NCBI GenBank assembly: GCA_046331245.1
Contig: JAXLRH010000001.1
Span: 1-64,000, forward strand
Length of the DNA: 64,000 nucleotides
DNA from: SSF14 sp046331245
GTDB lineage: Bacteria > Actinomycetota > Acidimicrobiia > Acidimicrobiales > Microtrichaceae
Reading direction: 5' to 3'
This document shows positions 9,864 to 18,756 of this stretch, in pieces. Each line of letters opens with the position of its first letter. Position 1 is the first letter of the stretch. Position numbers and translations under genes: made by a program. Under the pieces are notes generated by a model, which did no database searches, had not been told where the DNA came from, and was given only the letters and a program-made list of their open reading frames with translations.

Positions 9864-10094
9864 ATGGTGAGTGTGCTGGTTCGTGATCTTCCAGATGATG
9901 TCCACCGGGAGCTCACTGCCCGTGCAGAACGCTCGGGGCAGTCACTCCAGCAGTTCCTGCGATCGGAGCTCGAACGACTGGCTCGGCGGGAGTCGCTCGA
10001 CGACGCTCTCGCGCGGATCGAGAAGCGACGGGGCGGACGGATTCCCCTGGACGACGTCGTTGCAGCCGTGCGGCAGGACCGCGACCACCATTGA
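9864..10094 (+). CDS. vapB: VapB/FitA-like antitoxin
   Basis: Seventy-six residues. The N-terminal half has the ribbon-helix-helix pattern of FitA-type antitoxins (a short strand, then 'LPDDVHRELTARAERSGQSL'). The charged C-terminal half would wrap the toxin. It is followed with a TTG/TGA overlap by the PIN-domain gene. Antitoxins of this kind usually repress their own promoter together with the toxin. Confidence 0.88.
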   Translation: MVSVLVRDLPDDVHRELTARAERSGQSLQQFLRSELERLARRESLDDALARIEKRRGGRIPLDDVVAAVRQDRDHH

Positions 10095-10492
10095 TCGTTC
10101 TGGACGCCTCGGTTCTCGCCGCGATCGTCGGGGATGACGGGGACGACGGAGCAATGGCCCGAACCGCGCTCGCCGAAGCGGGGGAGGCATCCATCCCCGA
10201 TCTCGCCGACATCGAAACGCTGTCGGTGCTCCGTCGGTTCCATCTCGCGGGCGGCCTGTCGGCGACTCGATTTCGGCACGCCGTCAACGATCTGTCCGTG
10301 CTTCCGCTCACCCGCTATTCGGCGTTGCCGCTCCTCGGTCGAGCATCGAAGCTCATCCATCACGTCTCGGCGTACGACGCGATCTACGTCAGCCTGGCCG
10401 AGGTGCTCGATGTCGATCTCCTCACGGCGGACGCCCGCCTCGCGCGCACTCACCGGCTGCCGTGCAGGGTTCGCCTGCTGAAGGACTCCTGA
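10091..10492 (+). CDS. vapC: VapC-type PIN-domain ribonuclease toxin
   Basis: PIN-domain endoribonuclease of 133 residues. The acidic active-site residues are in place: Asp5 in 'VLDAS', Glu near 42 in 'DIETL', Asp near 96 in 'AYDAIYV', and Asp near 113 in 'LLTADARLA'. The start is TTG at 10091, overlapping the antitoxin stop, so the toxin is translationally coupled to vapB. The pair sits between a tRNA gene and a regulator. Confidence 0.9.
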   Translation: MIVLDASVLAAIVGDDGDDGAMARTALAEAGEASIPDLADIETLSVLRRFHLAGGLSATRFRHAVNDLSVLPLTRYSALPLLGRASKLIHHVSAYDAIYVSLAEVLDVDLLTADARLARTHRLPCRVRLLKDS

Positions 10493-10511
10493 GATCACCG
10501 CGCCACGCGAG

Positions 10512-10820
10512 CTACCAGACGTCGTCCCAGAACCGCTCGCGAGCGGATCGTCGCGAGAGCGACGAGCGAACGTCGGGGTCTCGCCAGGCGATCGTCGTCC
10601 GGATCGCCGCGACGACGGCGACGGTCAACGCGGGAACGCCGACCAGCAGAGCTGCATGATCGCGAACCGCTGTGGTCAGCGGGTAGACGACCAACACGCC
10701 GAACGGCATCGCCACCATGGCTGCCGTCGCTACGGCAAGCACGAGCGCAGCGGCAACCACGACGACGACCACCGTTCGGTTCAGCCAACCGCACACCCGG
10801 TAGACGCGGCCCAAGGTCAC
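10512..10820 (-). CDS. Small membrane protein of unknown function
   Basis: A 102-residue frame from GTG 10820. Two strongly hydrophobic helices (about 17-38 and 42-80, the second possibly two segments) precede a charged C-terminal tail rich in Arg, Ser and Asp. I do not recognise the family. It is convergent with vapC and divergent from the SARP-like regulator at 10917. A much longer in-frame reading continues upstream to 11645, but it is antisense to that regulator and lacks membrane character. The start is therefore placed at the last GTG before the helices. Confidence 0.5.
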   Translation of the reverse strand: MTLGRVYRVCGWLNRTVVVVVVAAALVLAVATAAMVAMPFGVLVVYPLTTAVRDHAALLVGVPALTVAVVAAIRTTIAWRDPDVRSSLSRRSARERFWDDVW

Positions 10821-10916
10821 CCCGTCACGGTACGCCCGATCGGCGGATCGAGCAGCATGGCTCCGACGACTGCGCGCCCCGTTCCGTCGTCGTCCTGGGG
10901 CCCGTAAGCTCCTGCG

Positions 10917-13900
10917 ATGTTGCAGGTCTCGGTGCTCGGCCCGCTCGAGGTGACCCGCGACGGCACACCGATCACCATCCCGGCCGGCAAGACGTCCGAG
11001 CTCCTCGTGCGACTCGCGCTCGAAGCCGGGCAGGTGGTGCGTGCCGAGCGCCTGCTCGACGATCTGTGGGACACCGAGACCGAGACCGCACGTCGCAACA
11101 CGCTCCAGTCGAAGGTGACCAAGCTCCGCCGTGCGCTCGGCGACCCTGACGTCCTCGTGAGCGTCGACGGCGGCTACCGCCTCGCCCTCGCGCCGACCCA
11201 GGTCGACGCGCTGGCCGTGCTCGCCGCGGCGGCCGACGCCGCACAGCACCTCGACCGTGGCGACGCCCGTGCCGCTGCGACCACCGGCGCTACGGCGCTC
11301 GCCCGCTACCGCGACGACCTGCTCGTCGCCGGCGGTGACCGCGACTGGGTCGAGCCCCATCGCGGCCGCCTCGACGCGACGCGAACGCAGCTCGTCGCGA
11401 CCACCGCCGCGGCCCGACTCCGCCTCGGCGAGGCGGCCGACGTGGTCGCCCTCCTGGAGGACGCCGTCGCGATCTCGCCGTACCAGGAGCGCCTCTGGGA
11501 GCTCCTGATGACGGCGCTCTACCTCGCCGGGCGGCAGGCCGACGCCCTCGCTGCGTACCAGCGTGTGCGCGAGCTGCTCGGTGAGGAGCTCGGCCTCGAC
11601 CCCGGCCCCGAGCTGGCGGCGCTGGAGCAGCGGATCCTGACCCACGACCCGTCGCTTCGCGTCGACGCGGACGACGACTCACCGACCGGGAACCTTCCGT
11701 CGATGACCGCTCACCTCGTCGGACGCGACGACGAGGTGGCGAGCGTCGTCCAGCTGGTCCGGAACAACCGGTTGGTCGAGATCATCGGCCCGGGCGGCAT
11801 CGGCAAGACGGCCCTCGCCATCGCGGTGGGTCGCAAACTGGCCGCGTCGGCGACCGATGCAACCGGCGGCGTGTGGCTCACGCGTCTGGAGACATCGACC
11901 AACGACGACGAGGCGATCGACACCCTCATCGCCGCCGTCGGCGTCGGCGGCGAGGCGGCGCTGTTCGAGCGCCTGCGAGGTCGACCTGCGGTCGTGATCC
12001 TCGACAACTGCGAGCACATCGTCGACGTCGCCGCGGCGCTCGCAGTGCGCCTGCTCGACCGGGCTCCGGACATCCGGGTCCTGTGCACCAGCCAGACGCC
12101 CCTCGACGTCGACGGGGAACGGCTCCACGAGCTCCCTCCGCTCGACATCGACGATGCGATCGACCTGTTCCGGCAGCGATCCGTCCGACCCGAGTCCGGA
12201 TCGGCGGACGCGGTGGTCGACCTGTGTCGGTCCCTCGACGGGCTGCCGCTCGCGATCGAGTTGGCGGCCGCCCGAACGAGGACGCTGTCCGTCGAGGAGA
12301 TCAACCGTCGCCTCGACGACCGGTTCGGTGTGCTGAGCGATCCGAACAGCCGCCGCCCCGAACGGCGTCGAGCGCTCCGGGCGACGATCCGCTGGAGCTA
12401 CGACCTCCTCTTCCCCGACGACCAGCGCGGTCTCTGGGCCCTCGCCACGTTCGCCGGCGGTGCGTCACTCGACGCCGCCGAGTCCGTGCTCGAAGCGCTG
12501 GACGTCCCCCGCGCCGCCGCCCTCGACGTCGTCGGCCGGCTCACCGGGCGTTCACTCGTCATCGCCCACCACGACGACGGCTCCCAGCGCTTCCGCCTCT
12601 ACGACAGCATCCGAGCCTTCGCCGTCGACGCGATGGAGGAGGCCGGCGCGTCCGACCGTGGCCGCGATGCGCACGCCGCATGGTTCGCCGCTGCGGCCAG
12701 CACCTCGACCGCCGGCGCGCGCAGCTCCCGGCAGACCGAACACCTCGCGTTCGCCAGGGTCGAGCGCGCCAACATCGACGTCGCGCTTGCCTGGCTCGCG
12801 GCCCGCGATCCGCTCACCGCGCTCTCGACCGCGCTCGGCTACGGCTGGGCGTGGGTCGTGCTGGGTGACAGTCGCGGCGCGCAGCGCATCCTCACCGCCC
12901 TTGCCGCCGCCGGCGAGGCGGCCGCTCCGCCCGACCGGTGCCACGCTCTCCTCCTCGCCGGCTGGATCGACGCGTCGCTCGGACATCTCGAGCCGGCGCG
13001 TGAGCTCGTGACGGAAGCCCTCGCAATCGCCGACGACATCGCCGACCCAGACCTCCAGGCCCGAGCGAGCTACTTCCTCGCCTACGTCGTCTCACACCAG
13101 GGCGAATGGGCCCACGCCCTCGAGCTCACGTCGCGCAGCCGCTCGATCTACGACGGGATGGACCGTCCATGGGATCAGGTGGCCAACGGCCTCTTCGCAG
13201 CACGGGCGGCGATCTCGGCCGGCGACCCGACACTGGGTCGTGAGCTCCTCGACGACGTCGGCCGGTGGCTCGAGCAGGTGGACGACCCCTGGATGCACAC
13301 CCGTTTCGACGCGGCCAACGGGGAGCTCATGCGCGTCGAGCACCGGTTCGACGAGGCGGTCGTCCACATCGCACGCGCCGCCGAGACGTCGCGTCGTCTC
13401 GGGTTCCGGCAGACGGAGGCGTACCAGGTGTCCTGCCTGGGTCGGGCGCAGTGGCAGGCCGGTGACTTCGAGGCCGGCGCAACGACGCTCGCTCGTTCCA
13501 TCGAGAAGGCCGAGGCCATCGGCGACGTCCGCATGGCCGCGCTGGCGCGCGTGCACCTCGGTCGCGTCCTTCGATCGCTCGGCCGCGTCGACGAGGCCCG
13601 GGTCGAACTGCTGTCCGCGACCGAGTGGCACCGTGCGGCGGGCGGCGGCGAGCAGGCCGCGCTCGGAGAGTGCCTGCTCGCTGCGCTCGACGCCGCCGAT
13701 GGCGCATCGGATGCACCGGCCCGGCTCGAGCAACTCCTGGCCGAGGCGCGTGAACGCTCCGACGCCCCGGTCGAGGTGTTCGCCCTCGACGCGTTGGCCC
13801 GCCTCGCCGACGCCGGCGGCGACGCACGCGCCGCGCTCGACTACGACGACGAGGCCGACCGCCGGATGGCGGCCGCGTCGCACTTCATCACCGAACGGGA

Positions 13901-13934
13901 TCGCGTCGACGCTCGTTCAGCCAGAGGAACGTGA
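10917..13934 (+). CDS. SARP/AfsR-like transcriptional regulator (wHTH-BTAD-ATPase-TPR)
   Basis: Large regulator of 1005 residues. Domain order: OmpR-type winged helix at about 1-95, bacterial transcriptional activator domain (BTAD) at 100-245, and an NB-ARC/AAA-like ATPase from about 265. The ATPase has a P-loop GPGGIGKT at 291-298 and 'VVILDNCEH' as Walker B near 358. A long helical TPR-like region runs from about 600 to the end. This is the AfsR-type architecture, in which the winged helix binds direct repeats spaced by one helical turn. The ATG lies a few bases after a 'GTAAGCT' stretch with no clear ribosome site, so the mRNA may be leaderless. Repeats of exactly that spacing occur at 15104-15166. 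Confidence 0.88.
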   Translation: MLQVSVLGPLEVTRDGTPITIPAGKTSELLVRLALEAGQVVRAERLLDDLWDTETETARRNTLQSKVTKLRRALGDPDVLVSVDGGYRLALAPTQVDALAVLAAAADAAQHLDRGDARAAATTGATALARYRDDLLVAGGDRDWVEPHRGRLDATRTQLVATTAAARLRLGEAADVVALLEDAVAISPYQERLWELLMTALYLAGRQADALAAYQRVRELLGEELGLDPGPELAALEQRILTHDPSLRVDADDDSPTGNLPSMTAHLVGRDDEVASVVQLVRNNRLVEIIGPGGIGKTALAIAVGRKLAASATDATGGVWLTRLETSTNDDEAIDTLIAAVGVGGEAALFERLRGRPAVVILDNCEHIVDVAAALAVRLLDRAPDIRVLCTSQTPLDVDGERLHELPPLDIDDAIDLFRQRSVRPESGSADAVVDLCRSLDGLPLAIELAAARTRTLSVEEINRRLDDRFGVLSDPNSRRPERRRALRATIRWSYDLLFPDDQRGLWALATFAGGASLDAAESVLEALDVPRAAALDVVGRLTGRSLVIAHHDDGSQRFRLYDSIRAFAVDAMEEAGASDRGRDAHAAWFAAAASTSTAGARSSRQTEHLAFARVERANIDVALAWLAARDPLTALSTALGYGWAWVVLGDSRGAQRILTALAAAGEAAAPPDRCHALLLAGWIDASLGHLEPARELVTEALAIADDIADPDLQARASYFLAYVVSHQGEWAHALELTSRSRSIYDGMDRPWDQVANGLFAARAAISAGDPTLGRELLDDVGRWLEQVDDPWMHTRFDAANGELMRVEHRFDEAVVHIARAAETSRRLGFRQTEAYQVSCLGRAQWQAGDFEAGATTLARSIEKAEAIGDVRMAALARVHLGRVLRSLGRVDEARVELLSATEWHRAAGGGEQAALGECLLAALDAADGASDAPARLEQLLAEARERSDAPVEVFALDALARLADAGGDARAALDYDDEADRRMAAASHFITERDRVDARSARGT

Positions 13935-14790
13935 AGAGACCGCCGACGACAACGGCGATGCCGATCGCCTGACGGCCGTTGAGCGCCTCGCTGAGCACGA
14001 GGTACGACCACACCACCGCCAACGCGGGCTGGATCACCTGGGCGATGCCGATGGTGCCGATCTGGACCGATCGCTGCGCGTACACGTTGAGCCCGTGCGC
14101 AGCGACGCCGGTGAGGAACGCGAGCACGATCGTGAACGTCCACCCGGTGGCCGTGAGCGAGAACACGCCGCCCTCGGCGATTGCGAGCGGCAGCACGGCA
14201 ACGGTCGCGATGGGGCACACCGCTGCCATGAAGGTGGCCACGTCCATGTCGCGCCGGAAGTGACGCGTCGACACGACGTAGCCGGTCCACAGCACCATCG
14301 CGATGAGGCCGAACGCCGAGCCGAACGCCGACGCGTCACCGGTGGCCGGAGCCGAGAACAGCACGAGGCCCACGCCGGCCAGCGCGACGAGCGCGCAGAC
14401 GAGCGCCCGTGGGTCGAAGCGCTCGTCGAACAGGCGGGCGCCCAGCGGCACGATGCACAGCGGCGCCAACGACCCGATCAGCGCCGCGTTCGCCACGCTG
14501 TTGTGCGTCGCCCCGACGAAGAACGTCGCCAGGTTCAGCCCGAGGAACACGCCGGGGATCGCGGCCTGCCGTAGGTGGGCCAGCGACACTCGTCGACCGC
14601 GGCTCCACAACATCACGTTCCACGCAGCGGACACGATCACCATGCGCCAGAACGCGACGAGCACGCCCGGCGTCTCGGCGCGTTTCACCAAGGTGGAGCT
14701 CAGCGAGAACGCGACGACGACACCGGCGACGGCGAGACCGCCGCGCACCCGCGCCGAATCGCCTGTCAGCGGTCGGGTGATGCCAACCAC
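13888..14790 (-). CDS. EamA/DMT-family transporter
   Basis: Three hundred residues with about ten hydrophobic helices arranged as two EamA repeats, the plan of drug/metabolite exporters of the RhaT/YdcZ superfamily. The second half has a recognisable 'GxAAHGLNVYAQRSVQIGTIGIAQ' region (partly conserved in EamA). Its 3' end overlaps the convergent regulator's 3' end by 47 bases. Its start overlaps the upstream small gene by 25 bases, so the two are probably one transcript. The substrate is not predictable. Confidence 0.85.
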   Translation of the reverse strand: MVGITRPLTGDSARVRGGLAVAGVVVAFSLSSTLVKRAETPGVLVAFWRMVIVSAAWNVMLWSRGRRVSLAHLRQAAIPGVFLGLNLATFFVGATHNSVANAALIGSLAPLCIVPLGARLFDERFDPRALVCALVALAGVGLVLFSAPATGDASAFGSAFGLIAMVLWTGYVVSTRHFRRDMDVATFMAAVCPIATVAVLPLAIAEGGVFSLTATGWTFTIVLAFLTGVAAHGLNVYAQRSVQIGTIGIAQVIQPALAVVWSYLVLSEALNGRQAIGIAVVVGGLFTFLWLNERRRDPVR

Positions 14791-15083
14791 GACACGATGA
14801 GGCTGTCGGGATGATCGGCCAGGTGGTCGCGCGCCAGCGCGTCGACCCGATCCCGATCACCGGCGAGTGCGGCTCTGGCGATGGTCACGACCTGGCGGTC
14901 GCGGCTCGTGGCGGCGAGGCCGTCGGCCCGGTCGAGACCGCCGGGAAGTCGTTGCAGGAGCGCCGCCATCGCACACACGATCGCAGACGACGTGGTGTCC
15001 GCGCTCCGGATGATGTTCGCGACGGCAGATTCGTCGCCGCCGATCGCTCGGCGAACGAGCGCCTCGATGTCGTCAGTGGTCAT
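14766..15083 (-). CDS. Small helical protein of unknown function
   Basis: A soluble, mostly helical protein of 105 residues from ATG 15083 that I do not recognise. It resembles a short tandem-helix (TPR-like) protein: the last 45 residues repeat an 'AR-A-L-A-D' heptad-like pattern. Its promoter region holds one of two phased-repeat operators (15104-15121), which puts it under the same likely control as the divergent MMPL operon. It overlaps the EamA gene start by 25 bases. Confidence 0.6.
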   Translation of the reverse strand: MTTDDIEALVRRAIGGDESAVANIIRSADTTSSAIVCAMAALLQRLPGGLDRADGLAATSRDRQVVTIARAALAGDRDRVDALARDHLADHPDSLIVSWLASPDR

Positions 15084-15103
15084 GTCACGACAGTGCCGGG
15101 ACC

Positions 15104-15121
15104 CGCTGACACTTCGCTGAC
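15104..15121 (-). promoter_or_regulatory. Phased direct-repeat operator, leftward copy
   Basis: Read on the minus strand this is GTCAGCG-AAGT-GTCAGCG: two identical heptamers with starts 11 bp apart, one helical turn. This is the layout bound by SARP/OmpR-type winged-helix regulators. It lies 20 bp upstream of the small gene that starts at 15083. That a SARP binds it is inference. Confidence 0.65.
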
Positions 15122-15148
15122 GGGCTCCCGCCCGGGTGTGCTCGCGGT

Positions 15149-15166
15149 GTCAGCGAGGTGTCAGCG
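15149..15166 (+). promoter_or_regulatory. Phased direct-repeat operator, rightward copy
   Basis: On the plus strand this reads GTCAGCG-AGGT-GTCAGCG, the same box as at 15104-15121 but inverted and with one spacer base changed. It sits about 60 bp before the MMPL start, so each divergent gene has one box pointing at it. Confidence 0.65.
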
Positions 15167-15225
15167 CCCTCGCGGAGTCTCGATCCGTGGCCCGAGCGGG
15201 CCCGTGAGCGATGGAGGCAGATCCC

Positions 15226-17412
15226 ATGTTACAACGAATCACCAGCTGGTCCCACACACACCGACGAGCGGTCGTCGCGCTGTGGGTCGTCGTGCTCGTC
15301 GGCATCAACGCAGCGTCGATGGCGTTCGGCGGCGAGCACAAGCAGGACTTCCTGTCGCCCGGCACCGACTCCAAGGCCGCCGTCGACATGCTGAAGGAGC
15401 GGTTCCCCGCACAGTCCGGCGACACGGTCACGCTGGTCGTGCACGAGCGCGACGCACTCGCCCCCCGAGTGCTGGCCGTGGTGCAGCCGCTCGTCGAGCG
15501 ATTCCGGGCCATGCCCCACGTGGTGGGCGTGACCGCCCCGTGGGATCCGGGAGGCGAGGCGCAGGTGTCGAGCGACGGCACCACGGCCTACGCCACCGTG
15601 CAACTCGACAGCACGAGCGCGCGGTTCCCCGTCGAGGTCGCCACCGACATGCTGCACCTGGCCGAGAAGGCGCGGGCCGGCGGCACTCAGGTCGAGCTGG
15701 CTGGGCAGGCGATCGACAACGCGCAGTCCACCAGCTTCGGCGCCGAGGGTCCGGGCCTCCTGGTGGCCGCCGTCGTGCTCCTCATCGCGTTCGGCTCGTT
15801 GGTCGCGATGGGCCTCCCGCTCGCCACGGCCCTCTTCGGCGTGGGCATCGGGCTGGCGCTGGGCGAGCTGCTCACGCTGCTCGTCGACGTTCCCGAATGG
15901 GCCAGCTCGGTCGCCACGATGATCGGGCTCGGTGTCGGCATCGACTACGCGCTCCTGATCGTCACCCGCTACCGCAGCGAGCTCGCCACCGGCCTCTCGC
16001 CCCGTGAGGCGGCAGCCGTCGCGATGTCGACCGCCGGCCGCTCGGTGGTGTTCGCCGGAGCGACGGTGGTGATCTCCCTGCTGGGCATGCTGACGATGCA
16101 GCAGCCGTACGTCCCCGGCGTCGCGTTCTCGGCGGTGCTCACCGTGCTGACGGTGCTGCTCGCCTCCTTGACCCTGCTCCCCGCACTGCTCGGCTTCGCC
16201 GGCCACAGCATCGATCGGCTCCGGCTGCCGTTCCGGACGCAGTCGACCGAGTCGGTCGAGGGCGGGTTCTGGTACCGGTGGAGCCGTATGGTGCAGTCGC
16301 GGCCCGTCGTCACGGGTCTCGCCGGGGCGGCCGCACTCGCGGTCCTCATCCTCCCGATCCGAGACCTGCGCCTCGGCTTCCCCGACGCCGGCAACGACCC
16401 GACCAACCTCACGACCCGCCGGGCGTTCGACCTGATGACGAAGGGCTTCGGCGCCGGGTTCAACGGGACGTTCGTGCTCGTCGCCGACCACGGTGACGCT
16501 GCGGCGATGTCCGCGCTCACGAAGCTGCACGAGACGCTCCGGACGACCGACGGGGTGGCTGCGGTCTCGCCCCCGATCGCGAGCCCGAAGGGCGACGCAG
16601 CCGTGATCGCGCTCACCCCTGCGGCGAGCCCGCAGGACCGTGCGACGAGCGATCTCCTCGGCGAGCTCCGCGACCATGTGGTCCCGAAGGCGCTTGCCGG
16701 GACCGGCGTCCACCTCCGGATCGGCGGGCTCACCGCCGCCAACGTCGACCAGACCAAGAGCATCTCCGATCGGCTCCCGATCTTCATCGCGGCGGTGATC
16801 GTGCTGTCGTTCATCCTCCTGCTCGCGGTGTTCCGGTCGGTGCTCGTGGCGCTCAAGGCCGCGATCCTCAACCTGCTGTCGATCGTCGCGGCCTACGGCG
16901 TCGTGGCGTACGCGGCGCAGGGTGGGTGGTTCGGGCAGCTCTTCGGCATCAGCACGCCGACGCCGATCCCGGCCTTCATCCCGATGATGATGTTCGCCAT
17001 CCTCTTCGGGCTCTCGATGGACTACGAGGTGTTCCTGCTCTCACGGGTGCGGGAGGAGTACCTGCGGACCCGCGACAACGCGACGGCGGTGGCCGACGGT
17101 CTGGCGGCGACGGCCAAGGTGATCACCGCCGCCGCGCTGATCATGACCGCGGTCTTCGGAGCCTTCGTGCTCGACGACCAGATCTTCCTCAAGATCATCG
17201 GCATCGGGATGGCCGCCGCCGTGGTGATCGACTCGACCATCATCCGCCTGGTCCTCGTCCCCGCCACGATGGAGTTGCTCGGCGATCGCAACTGGTGGAT
17301 GCCGCGCTGGCTCGACCGGATCGTCCCCCACCTCGACATCGAGGGAACCGGCGGTCACGACATCACGCTCACCGACGAGCGCGAGGCCGAGCACGAGCTG
17401 GTGGGGGTCTGA
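15226..17412 (+). CDS. MMPL/RND-family exporter
   Basis: Large inner-membrane transporter of 728 residues with the MMPL duplication. Each half has one N-terminal helix, an extracytoplasmic domain, then a bundle of five to six helices. Signature loops are 'GLGVGIDYALLIVTRYR' in the first half and 'GLSMDYEVFLLSRVRE' in the second; their Asp-Tyr pairs are the proton-relay positions. Such proteins export lipids or hydrophobic compounds by proton motive force. An ATG at 15211 is possible, but the ATG at 15226 has a GGAGG site nine bases upstream, so I chose it. It is the first gene of a three-gene operon. Confidence 0.9.
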   Translation: MLQRITSWSHTHRRAVVALWVVVLVGINAASMAFGGEHKQDFLSPGTDSKAAVDMLKERFPAQSGDTVTLVVHERDALAPRVLAVVQPLVERFRAMPHVVGVTAPWDPGGEAQVSSDGTTAYATVQLDSTSARFPVEVATDMLHLAEKARAGGTQVELAGQAIDNAQSTSFGAEGPGLLVAAVVLLIAFGSLVAMGLPLATALFGVGIGLALGELLTLLVDVPEWASSVATMIGLGVGIDYALLIVTRYRSELATGLSPREAAAVAMSTAGRSVVFAGATVVISLLGMLTMQQPYVPGVAFSAVLTVLTVLLASLTLLPALLGFAGHSIDRLRLPFRTQSTESVEGGFWYRWSRMVQSRPVVTGLAGAAALAVLILPIRDLRLGFPDAGNDPTNLTTRRAFDLMTKGFGAGFNGTFVLVADHGDAAAMSALTKLHETLRTTDGVAAVSPPIASPKGDAAVIALTPAASPQDRATSDLLGELRDHVVPKALAGTGVHLRIGGLTAANVDQTKSISDRLPIFIAAVIVLSFILLLAVFRSVLVALKAAILNLLSIVAAYGVVAYAAQGGWFGQLFGISTPTPIPAFIPMMMFAILFGLSMDYEVFLLSRVREEYLRTRDNATAVADGLAATAKVITAAALIMTAVFGAFVLDDQIFLKIIGIGMAAAVVIDSTIIRLVLVPATMELLGDRNWWMPRWLDRIVPHLDIEGTGGHDITLTDEREAEHELVGV

Positions 17413-17413
17413 C

Positions 17414-18001
17414 ATGGCTGTTCCCACCACCACCACCGTCACCGCTGCTCCCGCATCGTGGCGACGCACCGTCCTCCGCTGGATGCCGACGTTCCTCGGC
17501 TTCCCCGCCGGCGGGCTGGCCGCCAAGCTCATCGTCGGGCCGATCGACTCGGTCGGCCCGGCGTTGGGCGGCGGCGCCATCAGCGGGCTGGCGCTCGGCA
17601 TCGCCCAGTGGCTCGGCATCCGCCGCAGCGGATTGGCCCCCGAGCCGTGGGTCGCCGCCACCGCCGTGTCCATGTCGGTCGGCCTCGCGGCGGGCGCCTC
17701 CGCCGTCGGATACGGCACGAGCACCGGACAGCTCGCCGCCCAGGGGGCGATCACCGGCGCCGTCGTCGGTCTCGGTCAGGCGGCGGTGATCGCCCGTCGT
17801 GTCGGGCCGATCGCCGCAGCGTGGCCCGCGCTCGTCTCGGGCCTGTGGGCCCTCGGATGGACGATCACCGCATCCGCCGGCATCGACGTCGAGGCCCAGT
17901 ACACGACGTTCGGCTCGAGCGGAGCACTTGTCGTCACCGCCCTCACCTCCGTCCTCGCGATCACCCTCAACCCCACCTCACACGCAAAGGATCCGTCATG
18001 A
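17414..18001 (+). CDS. Polytopic membrane protein of unknown function
   Basis: One hundred and ninety-five residues with about five glycine/alanine-rich helices and a threonine-rich N-terminus; there are no charged catalytic motifs. It begins two bases after the MMPL stop, and its own stop overlaps the next ATG. It is therefore firmly part of the MMPL operon and may be an accessory membrane subunit. I do not recognise the family. Confidence 0.7.
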   Translation: MAVPTTTTVTAAPASWRRTVLRWMPTFLGFPAGGLAAKLIVGPIDSVGPALGGGAISGLALGIAQWLGIRRSGLAPEPWVAATAVSMSVGLAAGASAVGYGTSTGQLAAQGAITGAVVGLGQAAVIARRVGPIAAAWPALVSGLWALGWTITASAGIDVEAQYTTFGSSGALVVTALTSVLAITLNPTSHAKDPS

Positions 18002-18726
18002 AGCGACCCATCATGAACAACACGACCACTGCCGTCGCCCTCATCGGCGCGGCCGTCCTGGCCAACGCCGGTTTCACGGTGCTGGGCGACGTCTTCAACT
18101 ACCCGGACGTCCTGAAGGAACCCGGCGTCGAGGTGCTGCGGCGCTTCCACGACAACCAGGGGACGGTGGCCACCTGGTTCACGGTGCTCGCTCTGTCGTC
18201 GGCGCTGTTCGCTCCGATCGCCGTCGGGGTCGGCCGGCTCCGCGACGACGCCGCCATGAAGCTCGCGGTACCGATCGGCATCGCGGCGGCAGCCGTCCAG
18301 GTGATCGGACTGTCGCGCTGGCCCCTGCTCGTGCCCGGCTTCGCGTCGGACGCCGTGGGAGCAGACCCGACGGCGGCAGCGGCGGCCGTCGACCACTTCC
18401 ACACCGCCGGGAAGGTCCTCGGAACGGCGATCGGCGAGACGTGCGGGTACGCCCTGACCGGGGCGTGGACGCTGCTGGTGGTCAAGAGCCTCGGCCGCCG
18501 CTTCTCCGGCACGGGGTTCCTCGGGAAGGCGTTCAGCGGTCTCGGCGGCATCTCGGCCGTGATGATCCTGGCAGGCGTCCTGTCGCCGCTCGACATCGAC
18601 GCCATCGACGGCATCAACTTCGCCGGCTACGTCCTGTGGAGCGTCTGGCTCGTCTGGTTCGCCGTTGCGCTGCTCCGCACCCGATCCTCGGTGCGCGAGC
18701 CGGCGATGCAGATGGTTGGTTCCTGA
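17998..18726 (+). CDS. DUF4386-like membrane protein
   Basis: A 242-residue protein with about six predicted helices and the general look of the DUF4386 family, small membrane proteins common in actinobacteria and without known activity. The ATG overlaps the preceding stop (ATGA). It is the last gene of the exporter operon, ending inside a bidirectional hairpin. Family assignment is by general pattern, not by a catalytic motif. Confidence 0.6.
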   Translation: MKRPIMNNTTTAVALIGAAVLANAGFTVLGDVFNYPDVLKEPGVEVLRRFHDNQGTVATWFTVLALSSALFAPIAVGVGRLRDDAAMKLAVPIGIAAAAVQVIGLSRWPLLVPGFASDAVGADPTAAAAAVDHFHTAGKVLGTAIGETCGYALTGAWTLLVVKSLGRRFSGTGFLGKAFSGLGGISAVMILAGVLSPLDIDAIDGINFAGYVLWSVWLVWFAVALLRTRSSVREPAMQMVGS

Positions 18727-18756
18727 CCGACCATCCGAGTCGGACCCTGCGGTCAG
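18723..18756. terminator. Bidirectional hairpin between convergent genes
   Basis: CTGACCG (18723-18729) pairs with CGGTCAG (18750-18756). An inner CCGA/TCGG can stack. The hairpin contains the stop codons of both converging genes and lacks a clear T-run, so termination efficiency is uncertain. Confidence 0.45.
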
